Positions 46,866-54,980 of a stretch of 64,000 bases of DNA are shown piece by piece (positions within the stretch are counted from its first letter, which is position 1; each line of letters opens with the position of its first letter). The DNA is from Aquipseudomonas alcaligenes NBRC 14159 (GTDB lineage: Bacteria; Pseudomonadota; Gammaproteobacteria; Pseudomonadales; Pseudomonadaceae): positions 62,001 through 126,000 of the forward strand of contig NZ_BATI01000006.1 in NCBI RefSeq assembly GCF_000467105.1, in the 5' to 3' direction. The notes beneath the pieces are model-generated. The model saw only the letters and a list, made by a program, of their open reading frames with translations, was not told the origin of the DNA and ran no database searches. The translations under genes and the position numbers were made by a program.

Positions 46866-47396
46866 TCAGGCGTCGGATGCATTGAGCCCCAGCAGGGCTT
46901 CACGAAGCTCGGGGCTGCGTGTGCCCGCCCCCAGCCAGATGGAAAAGAACGCGCGGGCGAAGGCGGGATCGGCGATCTCCCTCTGCAGGCGGCCATCGAC
47001 GTAGAACCGACAGCCCTTGCCGGGCAGATAAACGCCGGTGATGCGCTGGCCCGACTGCACATCGACGAAGGACTGGCGCATCTCTTCAGCCCAGCGCGCC
47101 AGGGTGCGCTCATCCACTGTGCTGCCCTGCCGGCGGATCTCGTCGACACTGGTATCGACCAGGGCATCACGGGTGATATTGCGCTTGTAGGTGAGCTCCA
47201 GCGCGAACGGCTGTTCAAAGACCTGTTCGGTCTGTTCACCGAACAGCCGTGCGGAGTAGACGGAGAAGCCGAACCAGGTGAACTCACCCGCGCCCAGCAG
47301 GCGCGCCTGGGGCACATCGGTCCGCCAGTCGGCCGCGGCGGGCCCGCCAGCGCAGAGCAACAGCAGACAGATCAGGCCTCGCTTCCAGGCATGCAT
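46866..47396 (-). CDS. Chalcone isomerase-like periplasmic protein
   Basis: 176 aa. Start at ATG 47396 gives a signal peptide (LICLLLLCAGGPAAA/DW); a longer frame to 47501 is less likely. Motifs GEFTWFGFSVYSARLFGEQ, LELTYKRNITRDALVDTSVDEI and PGKGCRFYVDGR fit the bacterial chalcone-isomerase-like family (PF16036). These are not flavonoid enzymes; the fold probably binds fatty acids. Operon with the DUF3833 lipoprotein. Confidence 0.85.
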   Translation of the reverse strand: MHAWKRGLICLLLLCAGGPAAADWRTDVPQARLLGAGEFTWFGFSVYSARLFGEQTEQVFEQPFALELTYKRNITRDALVDTSVDEIRRQGSTVDERTLARWAEEMRQSFVDVQSGQRITGVYLPGKGCRFYVDGRLQREIADPAFARAFFSIWLGAGTRSPELREALLGLNASDA

Positions 47397-47501
47397 TCGA
47401 CTCTCTCCCAGGCCGAGGCGAACCTCGGCCGCTTGGAATAAAAAATCCGGCAACCGAAACAGGGGGGAAGTTGCCGGAGTGCGCAGGCGAACAGTGCTCA
47501 A

Positions 47502-49280
47502 TCAGGCAGCAAATTCCTCTTCGCTGAATGCCATCAGGGTAGTCTTTCCGGCCAGTACCTCGGCCAGCAGGCTGTCGGTTTCAGTCAGCACCCGTGCCAT
47601 GTAGAAGTCGGCCGACTTCAGCTTGGCGCCGTAGAACACGGTTTCGCTGCTACCGCCCTGCAGGGCCGCCTGGGCGGTCTGGGCCATGCGCGACCACAGC
47701 CAGGCCAGGGTGGTCAGGGCAAACAGGCGCAGGTAGGGAACCGAAGCGGCACCAGCCTGCTCGGGGTCCTTCATGCCTTCGCTGGCGATCCACAGCGTCG
47801 CCTGCTGCAGCTGCTTGAGCGCCTTGCCGACGGCGGCAGCGTGCGGTGCCTCGGGGTTGGCCTTGAGCCAGCCTTCGACCAGGGCGAAGAAGCCACGCAC
47901 GGCACGACCGCCGCCCAGCGCCAGCTTGCGCCCGACCAGGTCCAGCGCCTGGATGCCGTTGGTGCCTTCATAGATGCGGGTGATGCGGCAGTCCCGCACC
48001 AGTTGCTCGATGCCCCAGTCCTCGGTGAAGCCGGAACCACCCAGCACCTGCAGGCCCTCGTTGGCACAGGCGAAGCCCTCGTCGGTGAGGAAGGCCTTGA
48101 CCACCGGAGTCAGCAGCTGCACCAGGTCGTCGGCCTGCTGGCGCACTTCGGCGTCCTCGTGATCGTGGGCGACATCCAGGTGCAGGCCGGTGAAGTAGGC
48201 CAGCGCACGGCAGCCCTCGATCATCACTTTCTGGCGCAGCAGCATGCGGCGCACGTCCGGGTGTACCAGAATCGGGTCGGCCGGCTTGTCGGCGGCCTTC
48301 GGGCCCGACAGCGAACGGCTCTGCAGGCGCTCCTTGGCAAAGCCCAGGCTGATCTGATACGCGCTCTCGGCGATCCCCAGGCCCTGCATGCCGACCATCA
48401 GGCGCGCCGAGTTCATCATGGTGAACATGCACTTGAGGCCCTTGTTCGGCTCGCCGATCAGCCAGCCTTTGGCACCCTCGAAGTTCATCACGCAGGTGGC
48501 CGAGCCCTTGATGCCCATCTTGTGCTCCAGGCCGCCGCAGAACGCCGGGTTGCGCGAGCCGTCCTCGAGGAACTTGGGCACCAGGAACAGGGAAATACCC
48601 TTCACGCTGTCCGGCGCATCCGGCAGCTTGGCCAGTACCAGATGGATGATGTTGTCGACCAGGTCCTGCTCGCCGCCGGTGATCCAGATCTTGGTGCCGC
48701 TGATGGCATAGCTGCCGTCGGCCTGCGGTATGGCGCGGGTGCGGATCAGACCGAGGTCGGTACCGCACTGCGGCTCGGTCAGGCACATGGTGCCGGTCCA
48801 CTCGCCACTGATCAGTTGGGGCAGGTACTGCTCCTGCTGCTCGCGGGTGCCGTGCTGGGTCAGCGCATTGATCGCACCATGGGTCAGCCCCGGGTACATG
48901 CCCAGCGACAGGTTGGCCGAGCAGACCATCTCCTCGACCATCATGTTCAGTACGTGCGGCAGGCCCTGGCCGCCGAACTCCGGGGTACAGGCCAGCGCGG
49001 TCCAGCCACCCTCGGCGAACTGCTTGTAGGCGGCCTTGAAGCCGTCCGGCGTCTTCACCGTCTTGCTCACCGGGTCGTACTGGCAGCCCTGCTTGTCGCC
49101 GGAGCCATTGACCGGAGCCAGCACGTTCTCGGCGAGCTTGGCCGCCTCCTCGAGAATGGCGCCACCCAGATCGGCACCGAACTCGCGCTGCGTCGGCAAC
49201 GCCTGCAGGGCGCCGTAGGCATCGAGAACCTCGTCGAAAACGAACCGCATGTCACGCAAGGGGGCATGGTACTCAGGCAT
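47502..49280 (-). CDS. Acyl-CoA dehydrogenase with long C-terminal domain
   Basis: 592-aa flavoenzyme, the long DmdC/FadE-like type. FAD/CoA motifs: TGTMCLTEPQCGTDLG near 155, IWITGGEQDL near 185, an ARLMVGMQGLGIAESAY helix, and the catalytic-base region RIYEGTNGIQALDLVGRKL near 440. A C-terminal helical extension (~465-592) is characteristic of this subfamily. It oxidises medium or long acyl-CoA (or methylmercaptopropionyl-CoA); the substrate is not resolved. A TGTATAG heptamer array lies just upstream. Confidence 0.92.
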   Translation of the reverse strand: MPEYHAPLRDMRFVFDEVLDAYGALQALPTQREFGADLGGAILEEAAKLAENVLAPVNGSGDKQGCQYDPVSKTVKTPDGFKAAYKQFAEGGWTALACTPEFGGQGLPHVLNMMVEEMVCSANLSLGMYPGLTHGAINALTQHGTREQQEQYLPQLISGEWTGTMCLTEPQCGTDLGLIRTRAIPQADGSYAISGTKIWITGGEQDLVDNIIHLVLAKLPDAPDSVKGISLFLVPKFLEDGSRNPAFCGGLEHKMGIKGSATCVMNFEGAKGWLIGEPNKGLKCMFTMMNSARLMVGMQGLGIAESAYQISLGFAKERLQSRSLSGPKAADKPADPILVHPDVRRMLLRQKVMIEGCRALAYFTGLHLDVAHDHEDAEVRQQADDLVQLLTPVVKAFLTDEGFACANEGLQVLGGSGFTEDWGIEQLVRDCRITRIYEGTNGIQALDLVGRKLALGGGRAVRGFFALVEGWLKANPEAPHAAAVGKALKQLQQATLWIASEGMKDPEQAGAASVPYLRLFALTTLAWLWSRMAQTAQAALQGGSSETVFYGAKLKSADFYMARVLTETDSLLAEVLAGKTTLMAFSEEEFAA

Positions 49281-49294
49281 TTATCGCTCCAAAT

Positions 49295-49331
49295 CTATAC
49301 ATCAGTTATCCGTGTATAGCTTTTTGTATAG
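49295..49331. promoter_or_regulatory. TGTATAG heptamer array (operator candidate)
   Basis: CTATACA (49295-49301) and TGTATAG (49313-49319) form a perfect 7-bp dyad with an 11-base spacer. A second direct TGTATAG (49325-49331) follows after five bases, i.e. 12 bases from the previous copy. It lies 15-51 bases before the acyl-CoA dehydrogenase start and about 185 before lipA. Confidence 0.5.
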
Positions 49332-49514
49332 TTTTTACGGGCCGATGGCAAGCACTGATCGTGACGACATCCGTTTCCTTTCGTTTCAGCCATCGCGGAG
49401 CAGGATCATCAGTTCTTACAAGCCGAGCCCGGCTTGCCGGTGGTTTGATGGCCGCCACCTCCGCTGCTGTGTGCGGAGCTACAACAACAAAAAACGAACA
49501 CACAGGTACACCTC

Positions 49515-50459
49515 ATGAAAAAGCTGCTCGTCCCGGCACTGGCCGCCCTCGGTCTGTGCGCGTCCCTCCCTGCCCTGGCCAACACCCAGGCGCAGACCAA
49601 GAACCCCATCGTCCTCGTCCCCGGCATCTTCGCCTTCGACTCCATCGCCAGCATCGATTACTGGTACCAGATCCCCAGCGCCCTGCAGAGCCAGGGGGCC
49701 AAGGTCCATGTACCGAAGATCAACGCCTTCGACAGCTCGGCCAAGCGTGGCGAGTCGCTGATCGCGCAGCTGGAGCAGATCCGCGCCGCGTCCGGCGGCA
49801 CGGTGAAGAAATTCAACCTGATCGGGCATAGCCAGGGTGGCCTCACCGCCCGCTATGTGATGAACACCCGTCCCGACCTGGTGGCGTCAGTGACCACCCT
49901 CAACTCGCCGCACAAGGGCTCGCCGCTGGCCGACCTGGTGACCGGCATCGCCCCGCCCGGCAGCCTGCAGGGCGTCGCCTTCGACGTGTTCGCCAACGCC
50001 GTGGGCAACCTGGTCAACCTGCTGTCGAACAACAAGAAGAGCGCCTCGGACGTGCGCGCCATGCTGGCCGAGTTCAACAAAACGGGCGCTGCGGCCAACA
50101 ACCAGCGCTTCCCCACCGGCGTGCCGAGCACGTCCTGCGGCGAGGGCCCGGAAACCGCCACCATCAACGGCAACAGCGTGCGCATGTACTCCATGAGCGG
50201 GACCGCGCCGCTGACCAACGTGCTGGACATCTCCGACCCGCTGTTCGGCGTCACCTACCTGGCCTTCGGCTTCAGTGAGGCCAATGACGGCGTCACCGGC
50301 CGCTGCTCCAGCCATTTCGGCAAGGTGCTCAAGGACAACTACTTCATGAACCACCTGGACATCACCAACCAGGTTCTCGGACTGGTGTCGCTGTTCGAAA
50401 CCAACCCGAAGACCCTGTATCAGAACCAGGCCAACCGCCTGAAGAACCTCGGTCTGTAA
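49515..50459 (+). CDS. lipA: Triacylglycerol lipase, family I.1, exported
   Basis: 314 aa. Signal peptide LAALGLCASLPALA, then IVLVPGIFAFDSI (oxyanion region). Nucleophile elbow GHSQGG carries the catalytic Ser. Further motifs: NDGVTGRC (Asp region), NYFMNHLD (catalytic His) and two cysteines (STSCGEGP, GRCSSHFG) forming the usual disulphide. It is secreted through the type II system after folding by the downstream foldase. The elbow has Gln in place of the His of P. aeruginosa LipA, and VPGIFAFDS differs from AHGMLGFDN, so it is a divergent I.1 member. Confidence 0.92.
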   Translation: MKKLLVPALAALGLCASLPALANTQAQTKNPIVLVPGIFAFDSIASIDYWYQIPSALQSQGAKVHVPKINAFDSSAKRGESLIAQLEQIRAASGGTVKKFNLIGHSQGGLTARYVMNTRPDLVASVTTLNSPHKGSPLADLVTGIAPPGSLQGVAFDVFANAVGNLVNLLSNNKKSASDVRAMLAEFNKTGAAANNQRFPTGVPSTSCGEGPETATINGNSVRMYSMSGTAPLTNVLDISDPLFGVTYLAFGFSEANDGVTGRCSSHFGKVLKDNYFMNHLDITNQVLGLVSLFETNPKTLYQNQANRLKNLGL

Positions 50460-50462
50460 TAC

Positions 50463-50497
50463 CGGCGGACATGGCGCCGAGGGCGCCATGTCCGCCG
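50463..50497 (+). other. 16-bp perfect hairpin between lipase and foldase genes
   Basis: Sixteen bases at 50463-50478 (CGGCGGAC..GGCGCC) pair perfectly with 50482-50497 across a GAG loop. No T run follows. The foldase ribosome site GAGGAG starts two bases later (50499). Very stable intercistronic structure, likely protecting the upstream lipase message and limiting foldase translation or read-through. Confidence 0.7.
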
Positions 50498-50510
50498 CGA
50501 GGAGACTTCG

Positions 50511-51530
50511 ATGTCCAGCCGCATCATTCTGTCTGCCCTGGCCCTCGGCGCCGTCGTCGTGGGCGGCACCCTGCTGCTCTACCGCCCCGCGCCCCTGCCC
50601 GCCACGGCAGCTCCCGTCAGCGCGGCAGCGGTCCCCGATGACAGCCGCAGCCGCGAGGCCCGTAACCTCAACCACAACCTGCGTGAGACGCCGGCCACCC
50701 GCCTGGCCGACCCCGGCCCGCTGCCGCCCTCGCTGGCAGGCGCGCACCACGGCGTACAACTGCGCATGGACGCCCAGGGCAATCTGCTGCTGCAGGCGGA
50801 CCTGCTGCACCTGTTCGACTTTTACCTGGCCGGTCGCGAAGAAGAAGGTCTGGACAAGGTACTGATTCGCATCCATCGCGACCTCGCCACCCAGCTCCGC
50901 GAGCCCGCGCTGGACAAGGCACGCGACCTGCTGCGCCGCTATGTGGACTACCGCATTGCCCTGCAGGACCTGCCCGAAGCCGACGCCAGCCTGGATCCCG
51001 GCGCCCTGCGCCAGCGCCTCGATGCGCTCAACATGCTGCGTCAGCAGTTCTTCAGTGCCGATGAATATGCCCTGTTCTTCGCCCGCGAGAACGCCGAGGA
51101 CGAGTACATGGTGCAGCGCCTGGCGCTGACCCGGCAGGCCGGCCTGAGCGAGGAGCAACGTACCCAGGCGCTGGCCGAACTGGAGCTGCAACTGCCGGAG
51201 GAGGTGCGCATGGCCCGCGCCGAGAGCATGCGCCATGGCGAGCTGTACGCCGCCACCCAGACGCTGCAGGAACAAGGCGCCAGCGCCGAGGAGATTCGCC
51301 AGCTGCGCGAGCAGGCGCTGGGCAGTGCCGCGGCCGATGCGCTGGCCGATCTGGATCGCCAGCAGGCTGCCTGGCAGCAGCGCCTGAGCGACTATGCCGC
51401 CGAGCGCAATCGCCTGCGCCAGTCCGGGCTCAACGACAGCCAGTTGCAGGCCGCCATCGCAGAGCTGCAGGCCAGCCGATTCGACGAGCGGGAACGCTTG
51501 CGCGTACAGGCGCTGGACCCAGAACTCTGA
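50511..51530 (+). CDS. lipB: Lipase-specific foldase (Lif)
   Basis: 339-aa membrane-anchored steric chaperone for LipA. One N-terminal helix (IILSALALGAVVVGGTLLLY) and a Pro/Ala linker precede the folding domain. LLHLFDFYLAGREEEG corresponds to the conserved RxxFDY(F/C)L(S/T)A motif; here Leu replaces the Arg and Phe the Tyr. The rest is a long helical bundle (DEYALFFARENAEDEYMV, LPEEVRMARAESMRHGE, FDERERLRVQALD). It is released after LipA folding. Order lipA-lif with an intervening hairpin is the classic operon. Confidence 0.9.
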   Translation: MSSRIILSALALGAVVVGGTLLLYRPAPLPATAAPVSAAAVPDDSRSREARNLNHNLRETPATRLADPGPLPPSLAGAHHGVQLRMDAQGNLLLQADLLHLFDFYLAGREEEGLDKVLIRIHRDLATQLREPALDKARDLLRRYVDYRIALQDLPEADASLDPGALRQRLDALNMLRQQFFSADEYALFFARENAEDEYMVQRLALTRQAGLSEEQRTQALAELELQLPEEVRMARAESMRHGELYAATQTLQEQGASAEEIRQLREQALGSAAADALADLDRQQAAWQQRLSDYAAERNRLRQSGLNDSQLQAAIAELQASRFDERERLRVQALDPEL

Positions 51531-51571
51531 ACCTCGCGGCGCTGAGCTAAGCTGAGCCCAGGAGGTGCCCA

Positions 51572-51796
51572 ATGGACAGGCAGAACGACGATAACGACAA
51601 GCCACTAAGCTTTCGCGAGATGCTGCAAAGCGTACTGGCCGCCGCGTTTGGCGTGCAGAGCGGGAAGAACCGCGCGCGTGACTTCAGCCGCGGCAAGCCC
51701 AGCCACTTCATTGCCCTGGGGCTGATGTTCACCGCGCTGTTCGTGGTGGTGCTGTTCGCCCTGGTGCAGCTGGTGCTCTATCTGGCAGGCGTCTAG
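51572..51796 (+). CDS. DUF2970 small membrane protein
   Basis: 74 aa. LSFREMLQSVLAAAFGVQSGKNRARDFSRGKPSHFIALG (split) is the DUF2970 signature, followed by one transmembrane helix (LMFTALFVVVLFALVQLVLYLAG). AGGAGG precedes the ATG. Inner-membrane protein of unknown role. Its TAG shares CTAG with the convergent gene stop. Confidence 0.85.
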   Translation: MDRQNDDNDKPLSFREMLQSVLAAAFGVQSGKNRARDFSRGKPSHFIALGLMFTALFVVVLFALVQLVLYLAGV

Positions 51797-52845
51797 CGCA
51801 GCAGTTCGTCGATGGAGCAGGCGTACTGCCGCAGCGCCGGATTGCGCGTGGCGCTGAAGCGGCGGAAATCCAGGCCCTTGTCAGGCCGTTCCAGCCTGGA
51901 CATCAGGTGCTTCGCCTCGCGCGCATCCACCAGTCGCAACAGGCGAGCCATCTGCGCCTTGCCACCGCGCTCGGCGAAGTCCATTCCGGCAGCATGGTCA
52001 TGCAACATCACCATGGCACAGCCGCCCAGAATGAAGTGTCCGGTGGCCAGCACGCCGATTCTGCCCTCCGCCCGTGCCTGCAGAACCCGCTGCGAATTGT
52101 TCAGCGCCGTGTAGCGCAAATGCCGCCCCTGCTCCTCGGCCGCCTGCATTACGCCAAAAGCCATTTCATCGTTGGCGGACCAGACCAGGTTGACCTGCGG
52201 ATAACGGGGCAACAACAGTTTGGCCTGCTCATACGCGCGCTGCTGACGCCACTCGCCATAAAGCAACTGGCGCAGGCGAACCTGCGGATGCTCCCTGAGT
52301 GCCCGCTGCAGCCCCTCCTCGCGCAGTGTCGCGGAGGGGGTGTTCTTCACTCCGGAGAAGGCCACCAGCTCGGCGTCATCTCCCGCCGTGCGCAACAGCG
52401 CCTTGGCCATCAGGTAACCGGCTTCCTCGTCGTTGGTGACCAGGCTGCCGATCCAGTTGGGGTACTTGTCCCGGGGACCGCCGGCCAACTGTTGCTGTTC
52501 GTCGGTCAGGCTGCTGTGCACCGCGAACAGGCGAATGCCGCTGTCGGCGAACATGCGCAGGATTTCCGGCCCCAGGTACTGCTCATTGACGAAAATCAGA
52601 TAGTCCGGTTTGTGCGGACTGGCGAGCACCTGGCGCGCGTTGCGCAGGATGACCTCGTTATCACGCTCGCCGTAGAGCACCTCGAGCTGCATATCCAGAT
52701 CGCCGGCGGCGTCCTGCATGAAATGGCTGTAGTCCAGCCAGAACCGCTCGTGGGAGAAGCCGGGATTGAGGAAAACCACGGACGCGGCCTGAGCGGTAGC
52801 GCAGACAAGACTCAGGCAGCAGAGGAAAAGGACACGCAACGCCAA
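51793..52845 (-). CDS. Periplasmic binding protein (ABC-type sugar/autoinducer-like)
   Basis: About 350 aa. Signal peptide (VLFLCCLSLVCATAQA/AS), then VVFLNPGFSHERFWLDYSHFM and PDYLIFVNEQYLGPEILRMF, NLVWSANDEMAFGVMQAAEEQG, the type I periplasmic-binding fold (Peripla_BP_4-like). No ATG lies near the signal peptide: TTG at 52845 or 52839 are the best starts, while the open frame reaches 52944. No permease genes nearby, so it may feed a sensor kinase elsewhere. Ligand unknown. Confidence 0.8.
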   Translation of the reverse strand: MALRVLFLCCLSLVCATAQAASVVFLNPGFSHERFWLDYSHFMQDAAGDLDMQLEVLYGERDNEVILRNARQVLASPHKPDYLIFVNEQYLGPEILRMFADSGIRLFAVHSSLTDEQQQLAGGPRDKYPNWIGSLVTNDEEAGYLMAKALLRTAGDDAELVAFSGVKNTPSATLREEGLQRALREHPQVRLRQLLYGEWRQQRAYEQAKLLLPRYPQVNLVWSANDEMAFGVMQAAEEQGRHLRYTALNNSQRVLQARAEGRIGVLATGHFILGGCAMVMLHDHAAGMDFAERGGKAQMARLLRLVDAREAKHLMSRLERPDKGLDFRRFSATRNPALRQYACSIDELLR

Positions 52846-52933
52846 GAGGATGAACCCGGATTCAGCAGAAAGTGGCGCATTATACCGGGCAGGCAATGGC
52901 AATATGCCAGCGCTCGTCGGCCATTTGCGCAAC

Positions 52934-52963
52934 GGGGCCGGCAAGACGGAACCTGCCGGCCCC
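52934..52963 (-). terminator. Hairpin after the 37-aa gene
   Basis: Perfect 10-bp stem GGGGCCGGCA (52934-52943) / TGCCGGCCCC (52954-52963) with a 10-base loop, 14 bases after the small-gene stop. No T run on the minus strand. Confidence 0.5.
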
Positions 52964-52976
52964 GCTCGCTCGTCCG

Positions 52977-53090
52977 CTACTGCTGGCTCACCCAGAACAC
53001 CGCCGTGCTGACCGCGATGAATACCAGCATGAATATGGCCCAGGCATCGACAAGGCTGTCTTTGTCCTGCGCTGTGGAATGGTCGCTCAT
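52977..53090 (-). CDS. 37-aa single-helix membrane peptide
   Basis: Too short for a usual ORF list. ATG at 53090 preceded by GGGGACAACC, stop TAG at 52979-52977. The sequence has a hydrophilic start (MSDHSTAQDKDSLVDA) and one transmembrane helix (WAIFMLVFIAVSTAVFWV) ending SQQ. A good ribosome site, balanced composition and a hairpin downstream support it being real. It resembles the small orphan membrane proteins found in Pseudomonas, but I cannot name a family. It is divergent from cysI. Confidence 0.6.
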   Translation of the reverse strand: MSDHSTAQDKDSLVDAWAIFMLVFIAVSTAVFWVSQQ

Positions 53091-53207
53091 GGTTGTCCCC
53101 TTTGTTGTGGTTATGGGTTCCACCTGAGTTAAGACCAGGCCCCGCACAGTCTCAAGGCCGGTCGCTTATCGACTTTGGCTATGTACTTATATGAAAACTT
53201 CACTTTT

Positions 53208-53221
53208 TCGCATATTTGCGA
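53208..53221. promoter_or_regulatory. AT-rich cysI control region with TCGCA dyad
   Basis: TCGCA-TATT-TGCGA is a perfect dyad inside an AT-rich stretch (about 53168-53217) about 100-150 bases upstream of cysI, in a GC-rich genome. AT-rich upstream sequence is usual for CysB-type sites; the dyad itself is not a known CysB motif. Confidence 0.35.
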
Positions 53222-53321
53222 GCTGGTATCTTTCGCCGGCCCTGATAGAGAGCGCGTCTACCGTGCGCGCAAGAAAGCCATCGCTGCCTGATGAAGCAGT
53301 AGCCTGAACCACAGGACCCCT

Positions 53322-54980
53322 ATGTACGTATACGACGAGTACGATCAGCGGATCGTCGAGGACCGCGTCAAGCAGTTCCGCGACCAGACCCGCCGCTACC
53401 TGGCCGGCGAACTCTCCGGCGAGGAGTTCCGCCCCCTGCGCCTGCAGAACGGCCTCTACATCCAGCGCTACGCGCCGATGCTGCGCGTCGCCGTGCCGTA
53501 CGGCCTGCTGTCGTCCAAGCAGGTGCGCATGATGTCCAAGATCGCTCGCGACTACGACAAGGGCTACGCCCACATCAGCACCCGGCAGAACGTGCAGTTC
53601 AACTGGCCGGAACTGGAAGATGTGCCGGAGATCCTCGCCGAGCTGGCCACCGTGCAGATGCACGCGATCCAGACCAGCGGCAACTGCATCCGCAACACCA
53701 CCACCGACCAGTTCGCCGGCGTGGCCAAGGACGAGATCGTCGATCCGCGCCCCTGGTGCGAGATCATCCGCCAGTGGTCGACCTTCCACCCCGAATTCAC
53801 CCACCTGCCGCGCAAGTTCAAGATCGCCGTCAACGGCGCCGTGAGCGATCGTGCCGCCATCGAGGTGCACGATATCGGCCTGGAAGCGGTGCAGAACGAA
53901 GCCGGTGAGCTGGGCTTCCGCGTCTCGGTCGGCGGCGGCCTGGGCCGTACCCCTATCGTCGGCAGCTTCATCAAGGAATTCCTGCCCTGGCAGCACCTGC
54001 TCGGCTATCTCGACGCCATCCTGCGCGTGTACAACCGCTACGGCCGTCGTGATAACAAGTACAAGGCGCGTATCAAGATCCTGGTCAAGGCACTGACGCC
54101 GGAAGTCTTCGCCGAGAAAGTCGAGGCCGAGTTCGCCCACCTCAAGGATGGTCCGACCACCCTGACCGAAGCCGAAGTGGCGCGCGTTTCCGCCCACTTC
54201 GTCGACCCGGCGTATCGCCAGCTGGCCGACCAGGATGCCGAACTGGCAGCCCTCGACGCCCAGCATCCGGGCTTCGCCCGCTGGCGCCAGCGCAACACCT
54301 TCGCCCACAAGCAGCCGGGCTACGTCGCCGTGACCCTGTCGCTGAAACCGACCGGCGTCGCGCCGGGCGATGTCACCGACAAGCAGCTGGACGCCATCGC
54401 CGACCTGGCCGATCGCTACAGCTTCGGCGAGGTGCGCAACAGCCACAACCAGAACATCATCCTTGCCGACGTCGAGCAGCAGCAGCTGTTCACCCTGTGG
54501 GGCGAGCTGCGCGAGCTGGGCTTCGCCACACCGAACGTGGGCCTGCTGACCGACATCATCTGCTGCCCGGGCGGCGACTTCTGCTCCCTGGCCAACGCCA
54601 AGTCGATCCCGGTCGCCGAGGCCATCCAGCGTCGTTTCGACGACCTCGACTACCTGTTCGACATCGGCGACCTCGACCTCAACATCTCCGGCTGCATGAA
54701 CGCCTGCGGCCACCACCACGTCGGCCACATCGGCATTCTCGGCGTGGACAAGAAGGGCCAGGAGTTCTACCAGGTGTCCCTCGGCGGCAGCGCCGGCCGT
54801 GAGGCCAGCCTGGCACAGATCCTCGGCCCGTCCTTCGCCCAGGATGAAATGGCCGACGTGATCGACAAGCTGATCAAGGTCTATGTCGAACATCGCACCG
54901 AAGAAGAGTCCTTCCTCGATACCTTCCGCCGTGTCGGAATCGACCCGTTCAAGGAGCGCGTCTATGCAGCGAATCATTAA
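53322..54980 (+). CDS. cysI: Sulfite/nitrite reductase, hemoprotein subunit
   Basis: 552-aa sirohaem enzyme reducing sulfite to sulfide for cysteine synthesis. GLYIQRYAPMLRVAVPYG and RQNVQFNWPELEDVPEILAEL open the first half, HISTRQN near 86. The cluster cysteines are in DIICCPGGDFCSLA (near 410) and NISGCMNACGHHHVG (near 453), the motif for [4Fe-4S]-sirohaem. Length fits Pseudomonas CysI. The DUF934 gene overlaps its last 17 bases, a linkage conserved in the genus. No flavoprotein CysJ is adjacent, as usual in pseudomonads. Confidence 0.95.
   Translation: MYVYDEYDQRIVEDRVKQFRDQTRRYLAGELSGEEFRPLRLQNGLYIQRYAPMLRVAVPYGLLSSKQVRMMSKIARDYDKGYAHISTRQNVQFNWPELEDVPEILAELATVQMHAIQTSGNCIRNTTTDQFAGVAKDEIVDPRPWCEIIRQWSTFHPEFTHLPRKFKIAVNGAVSDRAAIEVHDIGLEAVQNEAGELGFRVSVGGGLGRTPIVGSFIKEFLPWQHLLGYLDAILRVYNRYGRRDNKYKARIKILVKALTPEVFAEKVEAEFAHLKDGPTTLTEAEVARVSAHFVDPAYRQLADQDAELAALDAQHPGFARWRQRNTFAHKQPGYVAVTLSLKPTGVAPGDVTDKQLDAIADLADRYSFGEVRNSHNQNIILADVEQQQLFTLWGELRELGFATPNVGLLTDIICCPGGDFCSLANAKSIPVAEAIQRRFDDLDYLFDIGDLDLNISGCMNACGHHHVGHIGILGVDKKGQEFYQVSLGGSAGREASLAQILGPSFAQDEMADVIDKLIKVYVEHRTEEESFLDTFRRVGIDPFKERVYAANH

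Noticed and set aside
46866..47396. True chalcone isomerase (flavonoid enzyme)
   Set aside because: Bacterial members of this family are periplasmic and lack the plant active-site context; the fold name alone does not imply the reaction.
49436..49456. Possible sigma-54 promoter (TGG-N..-GC) before lipA
   Set aside because: GG and GC are at the right 10-base spacing (TGGTTTGATGGCCGCC) but the -12 lacks the TT and the -24 lacks CAC, so the match is too weak to call, although lipase operons in this genus can be sigma-54 dependent.
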